A stretch of 64,000 bases of DNA from JAKLFA01 sp964450385 (lineage in GTDB: Bacteria > Omnitrophota > Gorgyraeia > Zapsychrales > JANLHA01), in assembly GCA_964450385.1 (NCBI GenBank), contig CAYVEC010000001.1, forward strand, positions 103,440 through 167,439. The letters run 5' to 3'. Under the pieces are notes generated by a model. The model had not been told where the DNA came from, searched no databases, and saw nothing but the letters and a program-made list of their open reading frames with translations. Positions 15,010 through 23,210 of this stretch are shown one piece after another (positions within the stretch are counted from its first letter, which is position 1; each line of letters opens with the position of its first letter). A program made the translations under genes and the position numbers.

Positions 15010-16527
15010 ATGGCACGAGCAACTGGGTTTGATAATGCCGAATACCTACGGCAGCAGTCCGAGGCGATCCTCGCCCGGGTCGAGAAATTCGATAATAAAC
15101 TGTATTTGGAATTCGGGGGCAAGCTCCTCTTTGATTATCACGCCGCGCGGGTCCTTCCGGGCTTTGATCCGAATGTCAAGATGCGCCTCCTCCAACAGCT
15201 TCGCGACCGAGCTGATATTATCCTCTGCATTTACGCCGGAGACATCGAGCGCCGCAAGATGCGCGCGGATTTTGGGATCACGTATGACGCCGACGCCTTA
15301 AAATTGATCGAAGAGGTCAAGGATTGGGGACTCACCATCCGGGCGGTCGTGATCACCCGTTTTGATAACCAGCCGTCCGTCAAGATCTTCAAGAATAAGC
15401 TTGAGCGCCAGGGCATCAAGGTCTATACCCATCGTTTTACGAAAGGGTATCCGACGGATATTGATCTGATTGTTAGCGATCAGGGCTATGGGGCCAACGA
15501 ATATATCGAGACGAAAAAAGACCTCGTGATCGTGACCGGCCCGGGCCCGGGGAGCGGCAAGCTCGCCACGTGCCTGAGCCAGATGTATCATGATTATCGT
15601 CAGGGCGTTAAGTCCGGGTATGCCAAATTCGAGACGTTCCCAATCTGGAATATCCCGCTCAAGCATCCGGTGAACGTGGCCTATGAATCCGCGACCGCGG
15701 ACATTAAAGACGTCAACATGATCGATCCGTTCCATCTTGAGGCCTACAACGAACGGGCGGTGAACTATAATCGCGATGTCGAGGTCTTTCCGGTCCTGAA
15801 GCGGATCCTCGAAAAGATCACGGGCGGGGTCTCGATGTATCAGTCGCCCACGGATATGGGGGTCAACTGCGCCGGGTTCGCGATCGTCGACGACGCGGCG
15901 GTTCAGGAGGCCGCGCGCCAGGAGGTGATCCGGAGGTATTTTCGTTATGGATGCGAGTACATCATGGGACTCGTTGAGCGGGAGACGGTCGAGCGGGCCG
16001 AGCTGATTATGAAGGAATTAGGGGTTACCCCCGAAGACCGCCGGGTTGTTCTTCCGGCCCGTCAGGCCGCGACCGAGGCCCGTGCTGCGAATAAGGGCAA
16101 CGAAGGGGTTTTCTGTGGGGCCGCGATCGAATTAGCTGACGGCACGATCATCACGGGGAAGAATTCGCCCCTGATGCATGCGGTCTCGAGCCTTGTATTG
16201 AACGCAGCCAAGCATCTCGCCGGGATCCCGGACAAACTTCATGTCCTGTCGCCGAATATCATCAGTTCGGTCAAAGATTTTAAGGAGAAGATTTTTCAGG
16301 CGAGGACTGTGAGTCTTGACCTTGACGAGGCCCTTATCGCGCTTGCGATCAGCGCGACGAATAACGCAACCGCTCAGGCAGTGCTTGAGCGGCTCAACGA
16401 CCTTCGCGGCTGTGAGGTGCATATGACCCATATCCCTACGCCTGGGGATGAGGCGGGGTTAAAGCGATTGGGGATCAATCTCACAACGGATCTAAATTTC
16501 TCAACATTTTCCACATATGCGGCGTGA
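15010..16527 (+). CDS. UPF0371/DUF1846 family protein
   Basis: A 505-residue protein of the DUF1846 family, typical length for the family (about 500). Recognised by its start AxGFDNAEYLRQQSEAI, the GGKLLFDYHAARVLPGFDP segment, GPGPGSGKLATCLSQMYHD near residue 180 (P-loop-like), and the ending LNFSTFSTYA. The structure of a streptococcal member is known but, to my knowledge, the reaction is not. ATG at 15010 is preferred because GAGGAAAGG lies 9 bases upstream; earlier in-frame codons overlap the leader hairpin. It sits alone between two terminators and carB. Confidence 0.85.
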   Translation: MARATGFDNAEYLRQQSEAILARVEKFDNKLYLEFGGKLLFDYHAARVLPGFDPNVKMRLLQQLRDRADIILCIYAGDIERRKMRADFGITYDADALKLIEEVKDWGLTIRAVVITRFDNQPSVKIFKNKLERQGIKVYTHRFTKGYPTDIDLIVSDQGYGANEYIETKKDLVIVTGPGPGSGKLATCLSQMYHDYRQGVKSGYAKFETFPIWNIPLKHPVNVAYESATADIKDVNMIDPFHLEAYNERAVNYNRDVEVFPVLKRILEKITGGVSMYQSPTDMGVNCAGFAIVDDAAVQEAARQEVIRRYFRYGCEYIMGLVERETVERAELIMKELGVTPEDRRVVLPARQAATEARAANKGNEGVFCGAAIELADGTIITGKNSPLMHAVSSLVLNAAKHLAGIPDKLHVLSPNIISSVKDFKEKIFQARTVSLDLDEALIALAISATNNATAQAVLERLNDLRGCEVHMTHIPTPGDEAGLKRLGINLTTDLNFSTFSTYAA

Positions 16528-16567
16528 CGGGTGTCACGGCCGTTAACGGATCATCAGGGGGAGGGGT

Positions 16568-19500
16568 ATGCCACGACGTAACGATATCCACAAGGTGCTT
16601 ATTATCGGCTCGGGTCCGATCATTATCGGCCAGGCCTGTGAGTTTGATTATTCCGGGACCCAGGCCTGCCGCGCATTAAAGGAAGAGGGTTATGAGGTCG
16701 TGCTCGTTAATTCAAATCCGGCGACGATCATGACGGACCCAGAGACGGCGGACAAGACCTATATTGAACCCCTGACGGTCGAGAGCGTGACGGCGATCAT
16801 TGAGAGAGAGCGGCCTGACGCGATCCTGCCGAATCTCGGCGGGCAGACCGCGCTGAATCTGAGCGCCTCTCTTCATGCGAGCGGGGTGTTGAAGAAATAT
16901 GGGGTCGAGATGATCGGTATCCGGGCCGATGTAATCGAGCGCGGTGAGGATCGGATTGCGTTTAAGGAGGCGATGAACCGCATCGGGGTGCCGATGCCGA
17001 AATCCGAGCCGTCGCATTCAGTCGAGGAGGCCGAGGCGATCGCTGAACGGATCGGGTATCCCGTAGTGCTTCGCCCGGCATATACCATGGGCGGTACCGG
17101 CGGCGGGATCGTTTATAATGTGGAGGATCTCCGCACGGTCGTGACTCGGGGGCTTGCGGCAAGCCTGGTCCACCAGGTCCTGGTTGAAGAATCTGTCATC
17201 GGCTGGGAGGAGCTGGAACTTGAGGTCGTGCGTGATGACAAGGGCCAGCGGATCACGGTGTGTTTTATCGAGAACATCGATCCCATGGGCGTTCATACAG
17301 GGGATAGTTTTTGTGTGGCCCCGATGCTCACGGTCCCGAAACCGTTGCAGGCGCGACTTCAGGAGATCTCCTACAAGATCGCCGACGCCATCGGGATCAT
17401 CGGGGGATCGAACATCCAGCTGGCCCACAATCCGAAGGACGGCCGGATCGTGGTCATCGAGATCAATCCGCGGACCTCACGGTCGTCGGCCTTGGCCTCA
17501 AAGGCCACGGGATTCCCGATCGCGCGGATCTCAACGAAACTCGCAGCCGGATTCACGCTGGATGATTTTCCTTATTGGAAAAAGGACACCCTCGACCAAT
17601 ACGAGCCGAGCGGGGATTACGTGGTCTCGAAATTCGCCCGTTGGGCCTTTGAGAAATTCCCCAAGGCCAAGGATGCCCTTGGCACCCAGATGCGCGCCGT
17701 GGGTGAGGCCATGAGCATCGGTAAGACCTTTCAAGAATCGTTTCAGAAGGTGGTCCGCTCGCTTGAGATCAAGCGCTACGGTCTCGGGATGGTCAAGAAA
17801 TTTCAGGCGCTCTCCGTTGATGAGCTCCGTCAGCGGCTCGCTGTGCCGTCGAGCGAACGTTATTTTCTCATGTATGAGGCCCTGCGCAAGGGGATGAGCG
17901 TTGAGGCCCTGCACGAGCTCACCTTCGTTGGCCGGTGGTTCATTGAGCAGATGCGCGAGCTCGTTGTGTTTGAGGAGACCATGCGCGCCTCCGGCTGGGC
18001 CGGGTTTAAGGATAAGGATCTGGTCCGGGCCAAGGAGATGGGGTTCTCCGACCGGTATCTGGCGCTGGTTTTTGGGATCAAGGAAAAAGAGGTAAGGGAC
18101 CGGCGGCTCAAGATCGGCAAGACCGCGCGCTATGAGGCGGTCCCCGTGAGCGGGGTAAAGGACGCGGCCTATTATTATTCAACGTATCATGACATGAAAG
18201 ACGAGACGCCCGTCTCGTCGTGCGAGAAGATCATGATCCTCGGCGGAGGGCCGAACCGGATCGGGCAGGGGATCGAATTCGATTATACCTGTGTCCATGC
18301 GGCCTTCGCGATCCGCGATGAGGGGTATGAGTCGATCATGGTGAATTGCAATCCCGAGACCGTCTCAACGGATTATGACACGTCGAACAAACTCTATTTT
18401 GAGCCGTTGACGGTCGAGGATGTCTTAAATATTTATCATAAGGAAAAACCCAAGGGTGTCATTGTTCAGTTCGGCGGTCAGACGCCGCTCATGATCGCGC
18501 AGGAGCTCAAGGATAATGGGGTTCCGATCCTCGGGACCACACCGGAGAATATCCATTTTGCCGAGGATCGTGAACGGTTCCGTGAAAAAATGATCGAACT
18601 CGGCATCCCGCAGCCCGAGAGTGACACGGCGCGTTCGCTTGAGGAGGCGATCGCGATCGCTCGTCGGATCGGCTATCCCCTGATGGTGCGGCCGTCCTAT
18701 GTCCTCGGCGGACGGGGTATGGAAGTCATTTACGATGAGGAGGCCCTCACCCGGTACGCCCTTGAGGCGATTGATGTGAGTCCGGAGCATCCAATGCTGA
18801 TCGACCGTTTTCTTGATGACGCGGTCGAGACCGAGGTTGATGCCTTATCGGACGGATGCGACGTTTTTGTCGCGTCGGTGATGGAACATATCGAGCTTGC
18901 GGGGGTGCATTCGGGGGATTCGGCCTGTTCACTGCCGAGCCGGAGTCTCTCCAAGAAACATCTGGCCACGATCGAGGACTATACCAGGAAAATTGCGAAG
19001 GCACTGAAGGTCGTGGGGCTGATGAACATTCAGTTCGCGATCTGTCAGGATACGGTGTATATTCTCGAGGCGAATCCGCGGGCCTCACGCACGGTCCCGA
19101 TCGTCTCCAAGATGGCCGGGATCTCACTGGCGCGGATCGCGACCCAGGTCATGCTCGGCAAGTCCCTCAAGGATTTTCCCGAGCTTGCGGTCAAGAAGAT
19201 TCCTTATGTTGGCGTCAAGGAGGCGGTCTTTCCTTTTAATATGTTTCCTGAGGTTGATCCGCTCCTAGGCCCGGAGATGCGGGCGACCGGAGAGGTGATG
19301 GGAATCGCGGATTCATTCGGGCTGGCCTTTTATAAGGCCCAGGAGGCCGCTGGATATCATCTGCCCTTGAAGGGGAATATCCTGTTAAGTGTTGCCGAGA
19401 AAGACCGAAAAAAACTCCTGCCGATCGCGCGGCGTTTTGCCGCGATCGGATTTACCATCTACGCCACGGAGGGGACCTCGCGCTTTCTGCAGGGACACGG

Positions 19501-19768
19501 GATCGAGAACGCCATGATTAAAAAACTCCACGAAGGCCGGCCGAATATCGCGGATGCCTTGAAGAACGGGGAACTGCATCTGATTGTGAATACGCCTATC
19601 GGGAAAGGCGGTCGCGACGACAGTTATATCCGCATGGCCGCGATCCAGCGGAAGATCCCCTATGTGACATCCATGGCGGCGGCTGAGGCCACGGCGGCGG
19701 GGATTGAAGAGATGATCCGGGCCACGGACCATATCCGGTCGCTTCAGGAATATCACGATCTTCTTTAG
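16568..19768 (+). CDS. carB: carbamoyl-phosphate synthase large subunit
   Basis: Makes carbamoyl phosphate for pyrimidine and arginine synthesis from bicarbonate, ammonia and two ATP. The 1066-residue protein has both ATP-grasp halves, each opening with a carboxylate-binding IGSGPIIIGQACEFDYS-like or LGGGPNRIGQGIEFDYT segment (near residues 12 and 560), LRPAYTMGGTGGG and VRPSYVLGGRGME nucleotide loops, and the C-terminal MGS-like allosteric domain (about 935-1066). GGGGGAGGGG precedes the ATG. The small glutaminase subunit gene carA is not adjacent or in the window; CarA is essential for glutamine use, so it is probably elsewhere in the genome. Confidence 0.96.
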   Translation: MPRRNDIHKVLIIGSGPIIIGQACEFDYSGTQACRALKEEGYEVVLVNSNPATIMTDPETADKTYIEPLTVESVTAIIERERPDAILPNLGGQTALNLSASLHASGVLKKYGVEMIGIRADVIERGEDRIAFKEAMNRIGVPMPKSEPSHSVEEAEAIAERIGYPVVLRPAYTMGGTGGGIVYNVEDLRTVVTRGLAASLVHQVLVEESVIGWEELELEVVRDDKGQRITVCFIENIDPMGVHTGDSFCVAPMLTVPKPLQARLQEISYKIADAIGIIGGSNIQLAHNPKDGRIVVIEINPRTSRSSALASKATGFPIARISTKLAAGFTLDDFPYWKKDTLDQYEPSGDYVVSKFARWAFEKFPKAKDALGTQMRAVGEAMSIGKTFQESFQKVVRSLEIKRYGLGMVKKFQALSVDELRQRLAVPSSERYFLMYEALRKGMSVEALHELTFVGRWFIEQMRELVVFEETMRASGWAGFKDKDLVRAKEMGFSDRYLALVFGIKEKEVRDRRLKIGKTARYEAVPVSGVKDAAYYYSTYHDMKDETPVSSCEKIMILGGGPNRIGQGIEFDYTCVHAAFAIRDEGYESIMVNCNPETVSTDYDTSNKLYFEPLTVEDVLNIYHKEKPKGVIVQFGGQTPLMIAQELKDNGVPILGTTPENIHFAEDRERFREKMIELGIPQPESDTARSLEEAIAIARRIGYPLMVRPSYVLGGRGMEVIYDEEALTRYALEAIDVSPEHPMLIDRFLDDAVETEVDALSDGCDVFVASVMEHIELAGVHSGDSACSLPSRSLSKKHLATIEDYTRKIAKALKVVGLMNIQFAICQDTVYILEANPRASRTVPIVSKMAGISLARIATQVMLGKSLKDFPELAVKKIPYVGVKEAVFPFNMFPEVDPLLGPEMRATGEVMGIADSFGLAFYKAQEAAGYHLPLKGNILLSVAEKDRKKLLPIARRFAAIGFTIYATEGTSRFLQGHGIENAMIKKLHEGRPNIADALKNGELHLIVNTPIGKGGRDDSYIRMAAIQRKIPYVTSMAAAEATAAGIEEMIRATDHIRSLQEYHDLL

Positions 19769-19815
19769 AGGCGGGGTGACGCGGATTAACGCTTTAGAAC
19801 AAAAGGACACAATGT

Positions 19816-21237
19816 ATGAGCGGAGTCGTTGGGGTTGTCTCGTCGGAACAGTGCGCGCGTACCTTGTTCTATGGGATCGATTATCATTCGCATCTGGGGA
19901 CCCAGTTCGGCGGCATGGCCGTGCTCGGGACGGAGTTCAGGCGGCAGATCCACAACATCACCCGGACCCAGTTTAAGTCGAAATTCTATGATGATTATCA
20001 CCATATGCAGGGTCACGCCGGGATCGGGGTCATCAGCGATCATGATGAGCAGCCGATGTACCTTGATTCGCGCTTTGGGCCGTTCTGTATCGTGACGACG
20101 GGGTTGATCACGAATAAGGCCGCCTTAAAAGAGAGGCTTTTTGAACGCGGGATCTCGTTCAGCGAGGTGAGCCGTGATCAGGTCAACGCCACGGAACTCG
20201 TCGCCAAGCTCATTAGTCTTGGAGACAATTTGATCGACGGCATCGAGCGGATGTTCGACCTGATCGAGGGGTCGTGTTCACTTCTGCTCTTGACACGCGA
20301 AGGGATCTATGCCGCGCGGGACCGGCGGGGGTATACCCCTCTTGTCATCGGGAAAAACGGCGCGGATTGGATGGTTGTTTCTGAGAGCTGCGCTCTGCCG
20401 AATCTCGGGTTCTCTATTTTTTCGTATCTGAAACCCGGAGAGATCGTGCGGATCAATGAGCAGGGCCTTCACACGGAGCGGCCTGGGCGGCCTGTTAATC
20501 AGGTCTGCGCCTTTCTCTGGATCTATACGGGTTTCCCGGCGTCGCACTATCAGGGGATCAATGTGGAGACGGCGCGCGAGCGCTGTGGCGCGGCCCTGGC
20601 CCGTCATGACCATGATATTAAGGCGGATTTTGTCTGCGGGATCCCGGACTCCGGGATTGCCCACGCGATCGGATATGCCATGGAATCGCGGAAGCCCTAT
20701 CGTCGGCCTTTTGTGAAATACACCCCCGGATATGGACGAAGCTATACCCCGCCCGAACAGGTGACCCGGGATTTTATCGCTACGATGAAGCTCATTCCGA
20801 TCGCGGATATCATTAAGGGTGCCCGGATCGTGGTCTGCGAGGATTCGATCGTGCGCGGGACCCAGTTGAAGAATTTAGCCGTGACCAAATTGTGGAATGC
20901 CGGCGCAAAGGAAGTCCACGCGCGCGCGGCGTGTCCGCCGCTCATGTTCCCGTGCCGATACTGTTTGTCCACGCGTACGACGCGAGAACTCGCCGCCCGG
21001 CGGGCGATCAAGGCCATCGAGGGGCATGATCCGGAGGATGTCTCGGCCTATCTTGATCCGTCAACGAAAGAATATCAGCGGATGGTTGAATGGATCGCCA
21101 AAGACCTCGGGGTCACGACCCTGCGGTATCAGACGATGGACGAGATGATCCAGGCCATCGGCCTGCCGCGCGATCAGATGTGTCTTTACTGCTGGACCGG
21201 CCAGTGCCCGGGGAAATCGGGCGAGAGCCGATCGTGA
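19816..21237 (+). CDS. purF: PurF-like phosphoribosyltransferase with degenerate glutaminase domain
   Basis: 473-residue homolog of glutamine-PRPP amidotransferase, the first enzyme of purine synthesis. The C-terminal PRTase half has GIPDSGIAHAIGYA near 274 and the PRPP loop VVCEDSIVRGTQ near 337. Cys residues in PCRYC and CLYCWTGQCP correspond to the Fe-S ligands of the B. subtilis type. The glutaminase half is altered: the protein starts Met-Ser-Gly-Val-Val, so the nucleophilic Cys of active PurF is Ser; the usual HxRYST segment reads HAGIGV (67-72) and the usual HNG reads TTG (94-96). Glutamine hydrolysis is therefore doubtful. It may use free ammonia, or be a paralog with another role. 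AAAAGGA precedes the ATG; the stop overlaps rsmJ. Confidence 0.8.
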   Translation: MSGVVGVVSSEQCARTLFYGIDYHSHLGTQFGGMAVLGTEFRRQIHNITRTQFKSKFYDDYHHMQGHAGIGVISDHDEQPMYLDSRFGPFCIVTTGLITNKAALKERLFERGISFSEVSRDQVNATELVAKLISLGDNLIDGIERMFDLIEGSCSLLLLTREGIYAARDRRGYTPLVIGKNGADWMVVSESCALPNLGFSIFSYLKPGEIVRINEQGLHTERPGRPVNQVCAFLWIYTGFPASHYQGINVETARERCGAALARHDHDIKADFVCGIPDSGIAHAIGYAMESRKPYRRPFVKYTPGYGRSYTPPEQVTRDFIATMKLIPIADIIKGARIVVCEDSIVRGTQLKNLAVTKLWNAGAKEVHARAACPPLMFPCRYCLSTRTTRELAARRAIKAIEGHDPEDVSAYLDPSTKEYQRMVEWIAKDLGVTTLRYQTMDEMIQAIGLPRDQMCLYCWTGQCPGKSGESRS

Positions 21238-21983
21238 TTCCCCTCAGGCCGTCACGAGACCCTGTCGGTGCCGGTGAGATCTCGGCCCGGTGGGGGTTCC
21301 CGCTGCGGCCACCGCAGCCTGATGACGCCTTTGTCCTCGATATCATCGATGATCGTTTGACGCTTTTGATGACAGGTGATGCGAAGTTTGGCGGTCTTAC
21401 GGTTGATTTTGTGACCGGTGCGGCGCTCTTCCGCCGACGCTGGGCGCAGGGCCGTGAGGCCGTCGCCCATGCCGTTGGACTTAAGAAAGGGTTCCGCCCG
21501 ACTGTGGTTGATGCGACCGCGGGGCTCGGCCGTGACGCCTTTGTTCTGGCGTCCTTGGGGTGCCGGGTCCATATGATCGAGCGCTCGCCCGTCGTTGCCG
21601 CCCTTCTTGATGATGGTCTCCGCCGGGCCGGCCAAGACCCCGAGATCGGGGGCTGGGTCAGGGAGCGGCTCTCGCTCATCCATGTCGATAGTCTTCAAGG
21701 ATTGGGGGGGCTTTTATTTCAGCCGGACGTCGTTTATTTAGATCCCATGTTTCCAGAGCGGCGGAAAACGGCCCTTGTTAAAAAAGAGATGCGGCTTTTG
21801 CAGACCCTCCTGGGAGATGACGGTGATTCTGATGCCCTGCTGCTTCTGGCCCTTAAAATAGCAGGCCGCCGGGTGGTGGTCAAACGTCCGCGATCCGCGG
21901 GGCCTTTAGGCGGCCGGGTTCCGGAGGCGGCGCTCACGACTGGTCGGCATCGGTTTGATCTATATCGCCCTTTTGTTGCCTGA
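21234..21983 (+). CDS. rsmJ: 16S rRNA m2G1516 methyltransferase RsmJ-like
   Basis: Class I SAM methyltransferase (249 residues) with the features of RsmJ/YhiQ: the SAM-binding DATAGLGRDAF at residues 93-103, IERSP near 115, the catalytic-region LDPMFPERRKTALVKKEMR from 169, and VVKRP near 221. The GTG start at 21234 overlaps the purF stop in a GTGA, so the two are probably coupled; the frame continues open upstream but only as an overlap. RsmJ is best known from Gammaproteobacteria, so its presence in this lineage is notable. It is the last gene before a promoter. Confidence 0.82.
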   Translation: MIPLRPSRDPVGAGEISARWGFPLRPPQPDDAFVLDIIDDRLTLLMTGDAKFGGLTVDFVTGAALFRRRWAQGREAVAHAVGLKKGFRPTVVDATAGLGRDAFVLASLGCRVHMIERSPVVAALLDDGLRRAGQDPEIGGWVRERLSLIHVDSLQGLGGLLFQPDVVYLDPMFPERRKTALVKKEMRLLQTLLGDDGDSDALLLLALKIAGRRVVVKRPRSAGPLGGRVPEAALTTGRHRFDLYRPFVA

Positions 21984-22015
21984 ATCTGCGATTTTTCCGT
22001 CCAAAAAATTTTTAA

Positions 22016-22043
22016 TTTACATATTATTGTTCTATGCTAGAAT
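22016..22043 (+). promoter_or_regulatory. promoter of ilvC
   Basis: TTTACA (22016-22021), 16-base spacer, TAGAAT (22038-22043), with an extended -10 TGC directly before it. It lies in a 132-base AT-rich gap, giving a leader of about 65 bases. Confidence 0.7.
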
Positions 22044-22115
22044 ACATTTCAAATTTGTGGCAAAAAACAAATAAAACGCGTTTAAATTCAAACGTTTTTA
22101 AAGGAAGGAAGGACA

Positions 22116-23108
22116 ATGGCTAAAATTTATTATGATGGGGATGCGGACCTGTCCGTGCTTAAAAACAGGGTGATCGGGGTGATCGGCTATGGGATTCAGG
22201 GCCGCGCCCAGGCGTTGAATCTGCGCGACTCGGGGCTTCAGGTCCTCGTGAGCGAGGTCAAGGGCACACCGAATTATGATCAGGCCGTCACCGATGGGTT
22301 TAAGCCGGTTGAGGCGAAAGTGGTCGCGAAAAAGGCGGATATCATTCAGATCCTCACCCAGGATCATGTTCAGGCCGCACTTTATCGCAAGGCGATCCGT
22401 CGGTACCTCAAGGCTGGGAAATCACTCGTTTTTTCGCATGGGTTTAATATCCATTTTGAGCAGATCGTGCCGCCGAAGGATGTCGATGTCTGGATGATCG
22501 CGCCCAAAAGCCCGGGTGCCCTGGTTCGACGTCAGTATGAGGAAGGCCGTGGGGTGCCGTGCCTGGTCGCTGTCTTTCAGGACGCCTCAGGAAAGGCGTT
22601 GAAGGATGCCTTGGCGTATGCCAAGGGGATCGGCGGGACACGCGCCGGGGTTATCGAGACGACCTTTAAGGAAGAGACCGAAACCGATCTCTTCGGCGAG
22701 CAGGCCGTGCTCTGCGGCGGGGCGAGTGAGCTGGTCAAGGCGGGTTTTGAGACCCTGGTCGATGCTGGGTATCAGCCCGAGATCGCGTATTTTGAATGCC
22801 TTCATGAGCTTAAGCTCATTGTTGACCTTTTTTATGAGGTTGGGATCCAGGGGATGCGCAAACGCGTGTCGGATACGGCTGAATACGGCGATTATTCCCG
22901 TGGCAAGCGGATCATTACTGACCGGACCCGTAAGGAGATGAAGAAGATTCTTGCTGAGGTTCAGTCGGGCAAGTTTGCCCGCGAGTGGATCCGCGAGAAT
23001 AAGCGTGGACGTAAGAATTTTAACGCGATGCGTGCCGAGGGCGAGAATCATCCGATCGAGAAGATCGGGGCTAAGCTGCGCGGCATGATGTCGTGGATGA
23101 AGAAATAA
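22116..23108 (+). CDS. ilvC: ketol-acid reductoisomerase
   Basis: Class I KARI (330 residues), the second step of valine/isoleucine synthesis: isomerises and reduces acetolactate. Rossmann motif GYGIQGRAQALNLRDSG near residue 24, the catalytic His in FSHGFNIHF near 108, and the metal-binding C-terminal knot with DLFGEQAVLCGG near 190. The cofactor loop after the second strand reads SEVKGTPNYDQA, which lacks the Arg and second Ser that bind the NADPH phosphate in the usual enzyme; an NADH or mixed preference is possible (inference). The gene has its own promoter; ilvB, ilvN and ilvD are not in the window. Confidence 0.94.
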   Translation: MAKIYYDGDADLSVLKNRVIGVIGYGIQGRAQALNLRDSGLQVLVSEVKGTPNYDQAVTDGFKPVEAKVVAKKADIIQILTQDHVQAALYRKAIRRYLKAGKSLVFSHGFNIHFEQIVPPKDVDVWMIAPKSPGALVRRQYEEGRGVPCLVAVFQDASGKALKDALAYAKGIGGTRAGVIETTFKEETETDLFGEQAVLCGGASELVKAGFETLVDAGYQPEIAYFECLHELKLIVDLFYEVGIQGMRKRVSDTAEYGDYSRGKRIITDRTRKEMKKILAEVQSGKFAREWIRENKRGRKNFNAMRAEGENHPIEKIGAKLRGMMSWMKK

Positions 23109-23130
23109 ATCATTGATCTGAGGACTGCGG

Positions 23131-23173
23131 CGGCACGATCACGGCTGGCGGTGAGCACAGCACGATCGTGCCG
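23131..23173 (+). terminator. hairpin between ilvC and leuA
   Basis: CGGCACGATC (23131-23140) pairs perfectly with GATCGTGCCG (23164-23173) around a 23-base loop. No T-run follows, so it is a weak terminator or processing signal at best. Confidence 0.4.
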
Positions 23174-23210
23174 TGGCATCTTGGCGACGCGTTACGCGTA
23201 AGGAGATATC

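Noticed and set aside
16540..16549. Palindrome CCGTTAACGG before carB as an operator
   Set aside because: Only 10 bp with no extension, and the likeness to the metK palindrome is limited to GTTAA; chance is a sufficient explanation.
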